Positions 18,401 through 24,676 of a DNA stretch of 64,000 nucleotides are shown here, piece by piece. Source of the stretch: SG8-30 sp963715485 (GTDB taxonomy: Bacteria; Pseudomonadota; Gammaproteobacteria; Steroidobacterales; Steroidobacteraceae); contig OY970244.1 of the NCBI GenBank assembly GCA_963715485.1, positions 1,550,001-1,614,000 on the forward strand, written 5' to 3'. The translations under genes and the position numbers were made by a program. The notes beneath the pieces were generated by a model. It was not told the origin of the DNA and made no database searches. It saw only the letters and a program-made list of their open reading frames with translations. Position 1 is the stretch's first letter; every line of letters begins with the position of its first letter.

Positions 18401-21099
18401 GGGCGCCGCGGAACGATCTCGGCGACAACCGGAAGCAATGCTGGCAGGGCGATCGTCGCCAGTATGAAGGCAGTCCAGGGCAGCGCGGCACGCAGCGGCA
18501 GCGTCCAGCCCAGTACCAGCGCAATGAATATGGCGGGCGCCGACAGCGAGCGGCGCAGGTTGTCGAGCAGTTTCCATGCGCTTACCAACGGAAGAGCAGC
18601 GTGTCGCTGACCACTCCTCGCCGCGTCACGTCGGCCCAGAAGCCACGGTAGCAGCTGCCAGTCGCCCCGAGTCCAGCGATGCTGACGCGCCGCGGCCACG
18701 TCGTAGCGTGACGGAAACTCCTCCACGACCTCGATGTCGGACACGAGTCCGGCGCGGGCGAAGATTCCCTCGAACAGGTCGTGACTGAGCAGCGTGCCGT
18801 CGGCCACGCGATCCGCGAGCGCCGCTTCGAACGTGTCGACGTCGTATATGCCCTTGCCGGCATAGGATCCTTCGCCGAACAGGTCCTGGTACACGTCGGA
18901 AACGGCCGCAGCGTAAGGGTCGAGTCCCGGTGTGCTCGAGACGATGCGTTGGAAGAGCGATCCCTCGCCGCTCATCGGCAAGGACGGCGTGACGCGCGGC
19001 TGCAGGACCGCATGGCCTTCAACCACACGGCCGGTTAGGGCGTCGAACCGGGGCCTGTTGATGGGGTGGGATAGCTTGCCGATCAGCCGGCGCACCGCAT
19101 CGCGCGGCAGCCGCGTGTCGGCGTCCAGCGTGATGACGTACTGCACCGCTTGCGGAACCACGGGCTCCTGTCCGCCGATGTCCATGAAACTGGTGTCTGT
19201 CGCGCCGCGGAGCAGGCGGTTCAGTTCGTGGAGCTTGCCGCGCTTGCGTTCCCAGCCCATCCACTGTTGCTGAACGTCGGTCCAGACCCGCCGACGATGG
19301 AGCAGCATGAACCGTTGGCCCGTGGAGACCGGGCCATACCGCCGATTCAGTCGCGCGATTGCACTGGCTGCGGCGTCCAGCAGCGCCATGTCCCTTTCGG
19401 TGTGCTCGGTTGCTGCGTCGATCCAGTCGGACAGCAGTGCGAAGTGGATTTCGCCGGCGGGAGAGGCCAGGTAGTGGATCTCGAGGCTTTCGATCTGTTC
19501 CTCGATTGCCTCGGGCGTCGTCAGGAGCGTGGGAACGGCAACGAGAGTGCGAAACTGAGGCGGCACGCCTCCGGCGAGAGCGAGACCCGGCAGGATGGTC
19601 GCCCCGAATCCCACGGTCACCGCGCGGTTCACGAAGGCGACCGCGACGTCCAGCGCCGGGACCAGGCCGACGAGACCAAGCAACACAAGCCGCCAGTTGC
19701 CGATCCCGTGTGCATCGATCAGCAGCAACGGGATTGCGAGGATGATGGCAGCCATCGTGAGGATTACACCGACATACGGACCGGCTCCGTGCCTCATGAT
19801 CCATCGACCCGGAAGTTGCGACAGCGGCGCGCGATATCCAACAGTGGCCTCGAAAGCGCGTCGCCCGGAGCCGATCAGGTAGTAACCGGGATCGCCCTGG
19901 TGAACTGACTGGATCTTGCCGGAGTGCGCAGCCGCCAGGGCCGCGCGTGCTACCTCGAGCTCGGTGAGCGGGGAGCCGCGGGACAGTCTTTCGATGCTGC
20001 TGCGATACAGGTCCCGGGTCGCAAAATCCATCTGCGCAAAGTCGCTGCCCGCACGGAGCGTTTCATCGACCAGGCTGACGCTTTCGAAGAATTCTGCCCA
20101 GTACAGCTCCGAAACCAGGCGCATGCTCGTGATGATGTTGCGCACGGTGACATTCGAGCTTCCCTGGCGCTGGTGCTCGTCGCGGACGACCGTCTCGGCA
20201 GTCGTTCCCAGCGCCTCGAGCCGGTTCTCGAGCCAGTTCAGCGCCGGTACGATCTTTGGATCCTGGTCGCGCAGTCGTTCCACGAGCTGGACCATGGCAG
20301 CAGCAGGAAGACTGCGACCGTCGTCGGTGTGCCTCAGCAGGGCATCTGGCTCCGCCGTGCGTCCGTTGACGCCCAGTAGCCGATCGGCAATCTCATCAGC
20401 CTCCTGGCGTTGCCCGCGGCCACTTACGATGCGATGGGCCGCGCGTCGCAGGTTCTCCACCAGCACGATCCGCAGCGTGATCGCGACGGCCCATAACTCA
20501 CCGATGGTCAGGGGCTGCACAGCCTGGTAGGCGCGTACGAAGCGCCGCAGGGACTCCGGCTCAAAGTGGCTGTCGGTGTGGGCGACGAAGGCCCAGGCGA
20601 TGCCGAAAACGCGCGGGTATCCGATGAAGGGGCCGTTGGCGAGCTTTGGCAGCTGCCGATAGTAGCCAGGCGGCAGATCCTCTCGGATCTCCCTGATCTG
20701 GGCCTCGACGAGGTGGTAGTTATCGAGCAGCCATTCGGCTGCCGGGGTAATGGCGCGGCCTTCACCCGCCGCCGTGGCGATGGCACGGTATGCCTGCAGT
20801 AATACCGCCTCGTTTTCATCCAGTCGTACACCCAGAGGCGGACGGCGAACCGGCCTCTCGGCGATCTGCTGTGCGAGAGCCAGGCTGGCCGCATGTTGCT
20901 CGAGGCGCTCGATGCTGAAGAGCTCCTCGCGCACGTGATCCTCGTTGTCCCAGGGCGCAGCGCGTGACGCAGGTCTGCGTGCACCCCTGGAAGACAGGAA
21001 CGCGCGCAGCCAAGGCAACGTGGCTCTTCGCACGATAAACAGACCTCGCAGGGGTCGTAAGGGCGAATGCGCAGGGCGCAACCGCCGGCGCGACCGCAT
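12415..21099 (-). CDS. ndvB: Cyclic beta-1,2-glucan synthase (NdvB/ChvB family)
   Basis: About 2,894 residues from ATG 21099. Giant membrane enzyme that makes cyclic beta-1,2-glucan from UDP-glucose by priming, elongation and cyclisation. In order: conserved N-terminal region with ELFSIERLEQHA (about 59); first membrane segments (from about 435); GT84 glycosyltransferase core with DADTRLPRDAVRRL (about 655); second membrane block (about 840-1020); glucoamylase-like domain (GSMFEYLMPSLVM near 1,380, AFMAHHQGMT); GH94-type phosphorylase region with GLGGFANDGREYVTLL and GTGDWNDGMN (about 2,560), the latter probably holding the general-acid Asp. The start is uncertain: TTG 21195, ATG 21099 and GTG 21033 (preceded by GAGG) are all in frame, and the first 60 or so residues are Arg-rich and unlike the family. 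It stands alone with no export gene (ndvA) in view. Confidence 0.9.
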   Translation of the reverse strand: MRSRRRLRPAHSPLRPLRGLFIVRRATLPWLRAFLSSRGARRPASRAAPWDNEDHVREELFSIERLEQHAASLALAQQIAERPVRRPPLGVRLDENEAVLLQAYRAIATAAGEGRAITPAAEWLLDNYHLVEAQIREIREDLPPGYYRQLPKLANGPFIGYPRVFGIAWAFVAHTDSHFEPESLRRFVRAYQAVQPLTIGELWAVAITLRIVLVENLRRAAHRIVSGRGQRQEADEIADRLLGVNGRTAEPDALLRHTDDGRSLPAAAMVQLVERLRDQDPKIVPALNWLENRLEALGTTAETVVRDEHQRQGSSNVTVRNIITSMRLVSELYWAEFFESVSLVDETLRAGSDFAQMDFATRDLYRSSIERLSRGSPLTELEVARAALAAAHSGKIQSVHQGDPGYYLIGSGRRAFEATVGYRAPLSQLPGRWIMRHGAGPYVGVILTMAAIILAIPLLLIDAHGIGNWRLVLLGLVGLVPALDVAVAFVNRAVTVGFGATILPGLALAGGVPPQFRTLVAVPTLLTTPEAIEEQIESLEIHYLASPAGEIHFALLSDWIDAATEHTERDMALLDAAASAIARLNRRYGPVSTGQRFMLLHRRRVWTDVQQQWMGWERKRGKLHELNRLLRGATDTSFMDIGGQEPVVPQAVQYVITLDADTRLPRDAVRRLIGKLSHPINRPRFDALTGRVVEGHAVLQPRVTPSLPMSGEGSLFQRIVSSTPGLDPYAAAVSDVYQDLFGEGSYAGKGIYDVDTFEAALADRVADGTLLSHDLFEGIFARAGLVSDIEVVEEFPSRYDVAAARQHRWTRGDWQLLPWLLGRRDAARSGQRHAALPLVSAWKLLDNLRRSLSAPAIFIALVLGWTLPLRAALPWTAFILATIALPALLPVVAEIVPRRPGITARSHLRALGTDFGLAVRQMIFQIVFLAHQAWLMVDAIGRTLFRVYLSHRDLLEWITAAQASLSTRPDVSGFYRRMIGGVAAAFGAVLVVFFSGTDAGWLAAPLVMLWIASPAVASWISRAPRAPSHLAVSTADARKLRLIARRTWRYFETFVTAEDHMLPPDNYQEDPSPVLAHRTSPTNIGLCLLSTVCARDLGWIGTIEATARIEAALATMGRLRHFRGHLYNWYDTRDLRPLEPRYVSSVDSGNLAAYLIALANSTQQWIGNPVKSADSAAGTRDAVDLMHEALSGVPADLRKQSIAWPQLEEQLDAVASALRNIESVPDSTATLLPDILSHATTLVDITRTITSDGGHDCYGDLLFWSEAIHRSIESWLSDATQAGDAARRLEMRLAVVAATARAMAAAMDFGFLLDPQRRLLSIGYRTADSTLDPSSYDLLASEARLASFFAIAKGDVTTRHWFRLGRPVTAVGHGAALVSWSGSMFEYLMPSLVMRAPAGSLLDQTSRLIVRRQISYGARLGVPWGISESAYNARDLELTYQYSNFGVPGLGLKRGLSEDTVVAPYATALAAMVEPEQATRNMARLASLGALGRHGFYEALDYTRSRLPEGAKFALVRAFMAHHQGMTIVAIANVLLDGIMRKRFHSEPQVQATELLLQERTPRNLSVARPVAGERRLAPRIDDALVQDVRRLDTYQDATPQAHVLSNGRYSVMVTAAGSGYSRWHDIGVTRWREDLTRDDTGSYIFLRDIESGRVWSAGYQPCGVEPDSYEVTFAEDRVQISRADAGIATTLEIVVSAEDDAEVRRLSITNTSGRLQDLEVTSYSELMLASLAADTAHPAFSKLFVQTEYLPRPCAILATRRKRSSAEPEIWVTHHAVIEGQMLGKPEIETDRARFLGRGQEVRTPIAVMDGRRLSGSVGSVLDPVFALRHRMRIPAGGTVRIAFWTEVAPSRQQVLDLLDKHHDSNAFVRASTLAWTQAQVQLRHLGVTAAEASLSQRLAGHILFADASLRPSSDAIRRGGGGPAALWSQGISGDLPIVLLRIDKVEDIGIARQLIQAHEYWRLKQLAVDLVILNEHAASYAQDLQVALETLHRVSRSREQIAADGARGSVFTLRTDLIPAATRDLLSAVARVVLVAGQGSLADQLDRSRRPPAGTAHAPPRQRVRSDAVATGPAPQQLEFFNGLGGFANDGREYVTLLGPGQSTPAPWINVVSNPAFGFQVAAEGSGYTWSMNSRENQLTPWSNDPVTDRPGEVIYLRDEDTGQVWGPTAAPSHERGSFYTARHGHGYSRFEHESHGVRLDLLMYVPRDDSIKISSLTLCNTSGRVRRLTVTAYVEWVLGVSRGPCAPFIVTAMDSSTGAMFARNPWNAAFGTRVAFVDLAGRQTDWTADRREFLGRHGTLAEPAALRRTSPFSKRVGAGLDPCGALQAPIVLQPGETAEIAFFLGEAPDVGSARALIERYRSADLDAVLREVTGQWDEVLGTVQVKTPDRSMDIILNSWMLYQTLACRIWARSAFYQASGAYGFRDQLQDGMALAVSRPALTREHLLRAAGRQFTAGDVQHWWLPPNGQGVRTRISDDRVWLAYATAHYVETTTDEGVLDERVAFIDGPDLRPGEHDAYFEPAGSDHVASLFEHCALALDRSLAIGAHGLPLIGTGDWNDGMNRVGEHGRGESVWLGWFLHATLSAFVPLARARGDTARSIRWLAHATALGAALEQGGWDENWYRRGYFDDGTPLGSAASDECRIDSIAQSWSVISGAADATRARQAMAAVDGQLIDRERGLALLFTPPFDQTPLEPGYIKGYPPGIRENGGQYTHAATWSVIAFALLGQADKAVELFALLNPVNRATTRANVHRYKVEPYVIAADIYSVAPHAGRGGWTWYTGAAGWMYRAGLEWILGFHLQGSSLRLEPCIPASWPGFEIVFRYRATRYEIAVENPDGVGRGVAQLELDGRSLAAGSTTIALVDDGATHRLRVVLGANRDNSQGLQTAQ

Positions 21100-21415
21100 A
21101 CAGTGGTGCCGGCGTGGATCGCGATCGATCCCGGCATTGCTCGCGGTCAGCGTGCGCCTCAAACCGTGCGCGCGGTCCCGGCCGGGAAACGACAATTCAG
21201 ACGTTACTCGAGGGTCATCCTACACCCTTCCTTCGGTCTCCGAGGCTGGCTGCCGAACAGATGTTGATTGCCCGCAGCGCGAGGTTGATCAGGCGAGCAA
21301 TACCAGCGGGATATGCAGCTCGTTGCGTTGACCCGGCAGAGTCCACCCTGGACGGACTGAACCGCCCCGAGTTGCCGTCGAAGCGTCATTCAGACTGGGC
21401 AACGGAAACCAGTTC
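21100..21415 (-). other. Leader of the glucan synthase gene, no gene seen
   Basis: About 316 bases between the likely ndvB start and the AT-rich island. Only short unconvincing reading frames are present on either strand. If the promoter lies in the island (next entry), this would be an unusually long 5' leader. No known riboswitch or attenuator pattern could be recognised by eye. Confidence 0.4.
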
Positions 21416-21486
21416 AGTTCATATTAGATAACATTATAAAAGTCATATAAACAATTGTTATTAAAAGATATTATAACTCGTAATTT
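21416..21486 (-). promoter_or_regulatory. AT-rich island, probable promoter region for ndvB
   Basis: Roughly 70 bases made almost only of A and T in otherwise GC-rich DNA. Read leftward it contains two perfect TATAAT -10 hexamers (21475-21470 and 21438-21433) and an ACAATTGT palindrome (21451-21458). With no strong -35 at standard spacing the promoter call is tentative. The composition also fits a nucleoid-protein (H-NS-like) site or a leftover of foreign DNA, since fragments of two unrelated genes lie immediately to the right. Confidence 0.5.
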
Positions 21487-21562
21487 GCCGATGTGACGGT
21501 GCCGAATAGCGCTCGTCCCTGCACCGTTTGCTTCGCGATCTTCGATCTCAATCTCGATGTCG

Positions 21563-21655
21563 AGGCCGATGACGGTGGCCACGGGCCGGGGTGCCCGCAA
21601 CGGCGTGCCGTTCTGCGAGCTGCGCGCACTCGACGCGCTGATAACGCTGCAGAGG
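21563..21655 (+). pseudogene. Fragment of a P1B-type metal ATPase
   Basis: The frame starting at 21557 reads RPMTVATGRGARNGVPF, then CELRALDALITLQ. This matches, nearly residue for residue, TPMSMTVAMGRGAHSGVLF, then REARALEALASLQ of the copper ATPase at 10132-12327 (about residues 388-418). It is the stretch between the CPC metal site and the DKTGT phosphorylation site. Neither motif is retained: upstream the reading degrades into ISISIS-like sequence and downstream it diverges before DKTGT. Only about 30 codons survive, so it is a remnant, either from an old duplication of the local gene or from a second ATPase that has been deleted. Confidence 0.75.
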
Positions 21656-21701
21656 GGAGCCCCGTCCCTGGCGCTGGCCGACCGGCAGTCTTGCCGCGGC
21701 G

Positions 21702-21983
21702 TCAGACCAGAGCCTGAGAAACCATGGCAAGCAGCGCGCCGAGCAGAGCACCGGCCGCAACGTCAGAGGGATAGTGCAGGCCTAGCACTGGGCGCGACCC
21801 CGGCACCAGCAACGTAAACGGCCAAAGCAGCCAGCCGAGTTCCGGGAAATGGCTGGTGGCGATCAGCGTCATGCAAATGGCGTGGAGCGTATGGCCCGAA
21901 GGAAAACTGTAGCGATCGAGCGGCGCGGTGCCGGGCAGGACCCCGGCGCAGGCGAGGGGCTCTTCTCTGGAGCGCGTTGTCCA
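21702..21983 (-). pseudogene. Truncated PAP2-family phosphatase, C-terminal remnant
   Basis: Leftward frame with the second and third PAP2 phosphatase motifs: RYSFPSGHT (PSGH) and GSRPVLGLHYPSDV (SR..H...D), joined by hydrophobic helices and ending in a membrane segment GALLGALLAMVSQAL. The first motif (K......RP) and all N-terminal membrane helices are missing. Upstream, the frame dissolves into Arg-rich sequence and runs into the opposite-strand agmatine deiminase gene, leaving no room for the rest. The full-length family dephosphorylates membrane lipids or isoprenoid pyrophosphates; this piece is probably non-functional. Confidence 0.7.
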
Positions 21984-22050
21984 CGATGCGCAGTCGATCC
22001 GCGGGAGCCGCGCCCGCCGAATCCGCATACAATCGCGGAGGGAGGATTTC

Positions 22051-23196
22051 ATGCCACGCACTCTGAAGAGCATGCCGCGCCGCGACGGATTCCGCATGCC
22101 CGGCGAATTCGAGCCTCATGCCGGGACCTGGATGCTCTGGCCGGAGCGCACCGACAACTGGCGGCTGGGGGCGAAGCCCGCCCAAGAAGCCTTCACGGCG
22201 GTCGCCTCCGCGATTTCCGCGGTCGAGCCGGTGACAGTTGGGGTCTCGGCCTCCCAATGGGACAACGCGCGACAGCAATTGCCCGAAGCGGTCCGCGTGG
22301 TCGAGATCAGCACTAACGACGCCTGGACGCGCGATACGGGGCCGACCTTCGTCGTCGACGCGCGGGGCCGGGTCCGCGGCATCGACTGGATATTCAACGC
22401 CTGGGGCGGACTTGATGGTGGACTGTATTTCCCCTGGGACCAGGACGACCTGGTGGCGTCCAAGGTGCTCGAGATCGAGCGACTCGACCGCTATCGGGCG
22501 CCCTTTGTGCTGGAGGGCGGTGCGATCCACGTCGACGGGCAGGGCACGCTGATCACTACGGAGGAGTGCCTGCTCAACCCCAATCGCAACCCAGGTCTCG
22601 ACCGGGCGGCCGTCGAGAGTGGCTTGCGGACTTACCTGGGGGTCGAGAAGGTCATCTGGCTCGGCCGGGGCGTCTTTAACGACGAGACCGACGGGCATGT
22701 GGATAACCTCTGTTGCTTCGTCCGGCCCGGTGAAGTGGCGCTCACCTGGTGCGACGATCGCGACGATCCGCAGTATGAAATCAGCCGGGACGCATGGGAA
22801 CGGCTGGCGGCCGCCAAGGATGCCCGCGGTCGGCGGCTCAAGGTGCACAAGTTGCCCCAGCCAGGGCCCCTGCTGATTACGGAAAAGGAAGCCGCAGGAG
22901 TGGACGTCCGCGAGGGAAGCCGGCCGCGCCGGGCTGGTGACCGGATGGCGGGCTCGTACGTCAACTTCTACATCGCCAATCGCCGGGTGGTGATGCCACT
23001 GCTCGATCCGGCCACCGATGCGCGCGCATCGAGGATTCTCAGGCGCCTGTTCCCGCGCCGCGAAGTCGTCGGCGTGGCGGCCCGCGAGATCCTACTCGGT
23101 GGCGGCAACATCCACTGCATCACCCAGCAGTTGCCGCGCGGCGGCGGGCCACTCCGGTCCGTGCGCACGATGCCTGGCCGTCGCCGGGCCGCCTGA
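22051..23196 (+). CDS. aguA: Agmatine deiminase
   Basis: 381 residues, typical for AguA; hydrolyses agmatine to N-carbamoylputrescine and ammonia in the arginine-decarboxylase route to putrescine. Family hallmarks: MPGEFEPHAGTWMLWPER near the N-terminus, NDAWTRDTGPTF, EGGAIHVDGQGTLITTEECL, the catalytic His in DETDGHVDN and the nucleophile Cys356 in GGGNIHCITQQ. The start at 22051 has a strong ribosome site (GGAGGGAGGATTTC); the longer in-frame extension upstream is not family-like and overlaps the PAP2 remnant. No N-carbamoylputrescine amidase (aguB) is next to it, so the pathway must be completed elsewhere. Confidence 0.94.
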   Translation: MPRTLKSMPRRDGFRMPGEFEPHAGTWMLWPERTDNWRLGAKPAQEAFTAVASAISAVEPVTVGVSASQWDNARQQLPEAVRVVEISTNDAWTRDTGPTFVVDARGRVRGIDWIFNAWGGLDGGLYFPWDQDDLVASKVLEIERLDRYRAPFVLEGGAIHVDGQGTLITTEECLLNPNRNPGLDRAAVESGLRTYLGVEKVIWLGRGVFNDETDGHVDNLCCFVRPGEVALTWCDDRDDPQYEISRDAWERLAAAKDARGRRLKVHKLPQPGPLLITEKEAAGVDVREGSRPRRAGDRMAGSYVNFYIANRRVVMPLLDPATDARASRILRRLFPRREVVGVAAREILLGGGNIHCITQQLPRGGGPLRSVRTMPGRRRAA

Positions 23197-23209
23197 CTAG
23201 CCAAGATAC

Positions 23210-23252
23210 TTATGGATTTTGGCAGGATTTCTAGTATGTTTACGTTCACGTA
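23210..23252 (+). promoter_or_regulatory. Possible promoter with an inverted repeat at the start site
   Basis: A -10-like TAGTAT (23232-23237) lies 16 bases after TTATGG (23210-23215), a poor -35. Just downstream is the inverted repeat TACGT-TC-ACGTA (23241-23252), placed where transcription would begin, so it may be an operator for the beta-barrel gene at 23280. Confidence 0.35.
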
Positions 23253-23279
23253 GGGCCATTTTGGCTCAGGAGTGTTTAT

Positions 23280-24149
23280 ATGTTCGCAATCTGCACCCAG
23301 CCCGCATACCGGCAGATGGCCGGGGCCTGGGTCCTGGCAACGGCGGCAGTGCTTGGCAGCCTTCTTGGCGTGGCCCGGACGGCGATGGCCGAGGAGCCCA
23401 ATCTCATCACCAGCAAGGGCTACCTGTCGCTCGGCACGTTCATCAACAATTCCAGCCTGAAGATACGGGTAGACGGCGAAGCTGGCGAGATTGGCACCGA
23501 AATCGACTGGAAGGACACCTTCGGCGACAAGGACGCGTCGCGGTTTCGTCTCGACGGGCTCTGGCGCTTCAACGACAAGCATCACATGCGGGTTCTGTAC
23601 ACGGACTTCTCCCGCTCCAAGAAAGAGACGCTGGACCAGGATATCGAATGGCAGGGCGATACGATCCTCGCTGGCTCCTCGGTGAAGGGAGATTTCTCCT
23701 TTACGATCATGGAAGCGGCCTACGAGTACGCGCTCAAACATACCGAGAACCTGGAACTCGCGCTCAGCGCCGGCCTGCACTACACGACGTTCGAGGCGGG
23801 CATCACCGCCGATATCCAGACTCCAGGCGGCGGCGTCGGCGGTACGCTCGGCGGCAAGGCCTCGGTGGATGCGCCACTGCCGGTGTTTGGCGGCCACGCG
23901 CTGTGGCACATGGGCAGGAACTTCTACCTGGACGGCATGGTGCAGTGGTTTGCGCTGTCCATCGACAATATCGATGGCAGCCTTGTCAACTACCGCGGGG
24001 CGCTGCTGTGGCAGCCAAAGAAGTACGTGGGACTCGGCATCGGCTATGACTCTTTCAACGTCGACGTCAAGGTCAAGAAGCCGAAGTTCACGGGAAAGAT
24101 GGACTGGACCTACCAGGGTCCGCAGATCTTCTACAACATCAGCTTCTGA
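23280..24149 (+). CDS. Outer-membrane beta-barrel protein of unknown function
   Basis: 289 residues with a long signal peptide (hydrophobic stretch about 14-34, cleavage probably near TAMAEEPN). The mature part is built of alternating amphipathic strands and ends in aromatic FYNISF, the usual signal for BAM-mediated outer-membrane insertion. There are about 10-12 potential strands and a Gly-rich loop (TPGGGVGGTLGGKAS). AGGAG precedes the ATG at good spacing. No function can be assigned. It is a single-gene unit closed by a strong terminator and has its own upstream promoter-like sequence. Confidence 0.75.
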   Translation: MFAICTQPAYRQMAGAWVLATAAVLGSLLGVARTAMAEEPNLITSKGYLSLGTFINNSSLKIRVDGEAGEIGTEIDWKDTFGDKDASRFRLDGLWRFNDKHHMRVLYTDFSRSKKETLDQDIEWQGDTILAGSSVKGDFSFTIMEAAYEYALKHTENLELALSAGLHYTTFEAGITADIQTPGGGVGGTLGGKASVDAPLPVFGGHALWHMGRNFYLDGMVQWFALSIDNIDGSLVNYRGALLWQPKKYVGLGIGYDSFNVDVKVKKPKFTGKMDWTYQGPQIFYNISF

Positions 24150-24168
24150 CGCATTCGCTCCAGGAGGA

Positions 24169-24190
24169 GGCGAGGCGACGGCGCCTCGCC
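24169..24190. terminator. Strong bidirectional hairpin terminator
   Basis: Perfect 9-bp stem GGCGAGGCG (24169-24177) and CGCCTCGCC (24182-24190) with a four-base loop. It sits between the convergent ends of the beta-barrel gene (stop 24149) and the YdcZ-like gene (stop 24195). Confidence 0.75.
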
Positions 24191-24194
24191 TTGC

Positions 24195-24638
24195 TCATCT
24201 GCGTGATAGCAGCACGACGCCGAGCACTATCAGCACGGCGCCGGCCACCCGCAGCCCGTCAACCGGCCGCTCCGGGAAGCCCAGTGCCCCGAAATGGTCC
24301 AGCGCCATCGCGCCGATCATCTGCCCGGCTACGATCAACGCGATGAATGCGGCACCACCGATCAGCGGTCCGATGAAGGCCGAACTGGCGACATAGCTCG
24401 CACCGGCCAGGCCTGCGAACCACGCCCACCACGGTATCCCTGCCAGCTGGCTGGCGGTGGGGGTCGGCGCACGGGTCACCAGCAGCGCCGCGGCGAGCGC
24501 GACGGTGCCGACGATGAAGTTGATCAGGGCAGCTCCCGCGGCGCTGCCAACATGCAGTCTGACGATCGAGTTCAATCCGACCTGGACGGCGAGTGCCATG
24601 CCGACGAGTGCAGTGATCAGATAGGCGGTGGTATGCAT
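24195..24638 (-). CDS. YdcZ/DMT-family small membrane transporter
   Basis: 147 residues, nearly all hydrophobic, with five predicted membrane helices. It matches the short DMT-like (DUF606/YdcZ) family: ALVGMALAVQVGLNSIVRLHVGSAAGAALINFIVGT near the start and GALGFPERPVDGLRVAGAVLIVLGVVLL at the end. These are half-size relatives of EamA transporters and act as dimers or pairs. The start at 24638 has AGGAAATATCC upstream; an in-frame extension of 14 residues is not needed. It lies 38 bases after the frameshifted TonB receptor and is probably its operon partner. The substrate is unknown. Confidence 0.85.
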   Translation of the reverse strand: MHTTAYLITALVGMALAVQVGLNSIVRLHVGSAAGAALINFIVGTVALAAALLVTRAPTPTASQLAGIPWWAWFAGLAGASYVASSAFIGPLIGGAAFIALIVAGQMIGAMALDHFGALGFPERPVDGLRVAGAVLIVLGVVLLSRR

Positions 24639-24676
24639 GGATATTTCCTGGGATGTGTACAGCAAACTGGCCGGGG

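Noticed and set aside
21763..22848. Leftward 361-codon open frame across aguA and the PAP2 remnant
   Set aside because: Antisense to conserved AguA residues; it is not in the frame of the PAP2 motifs.
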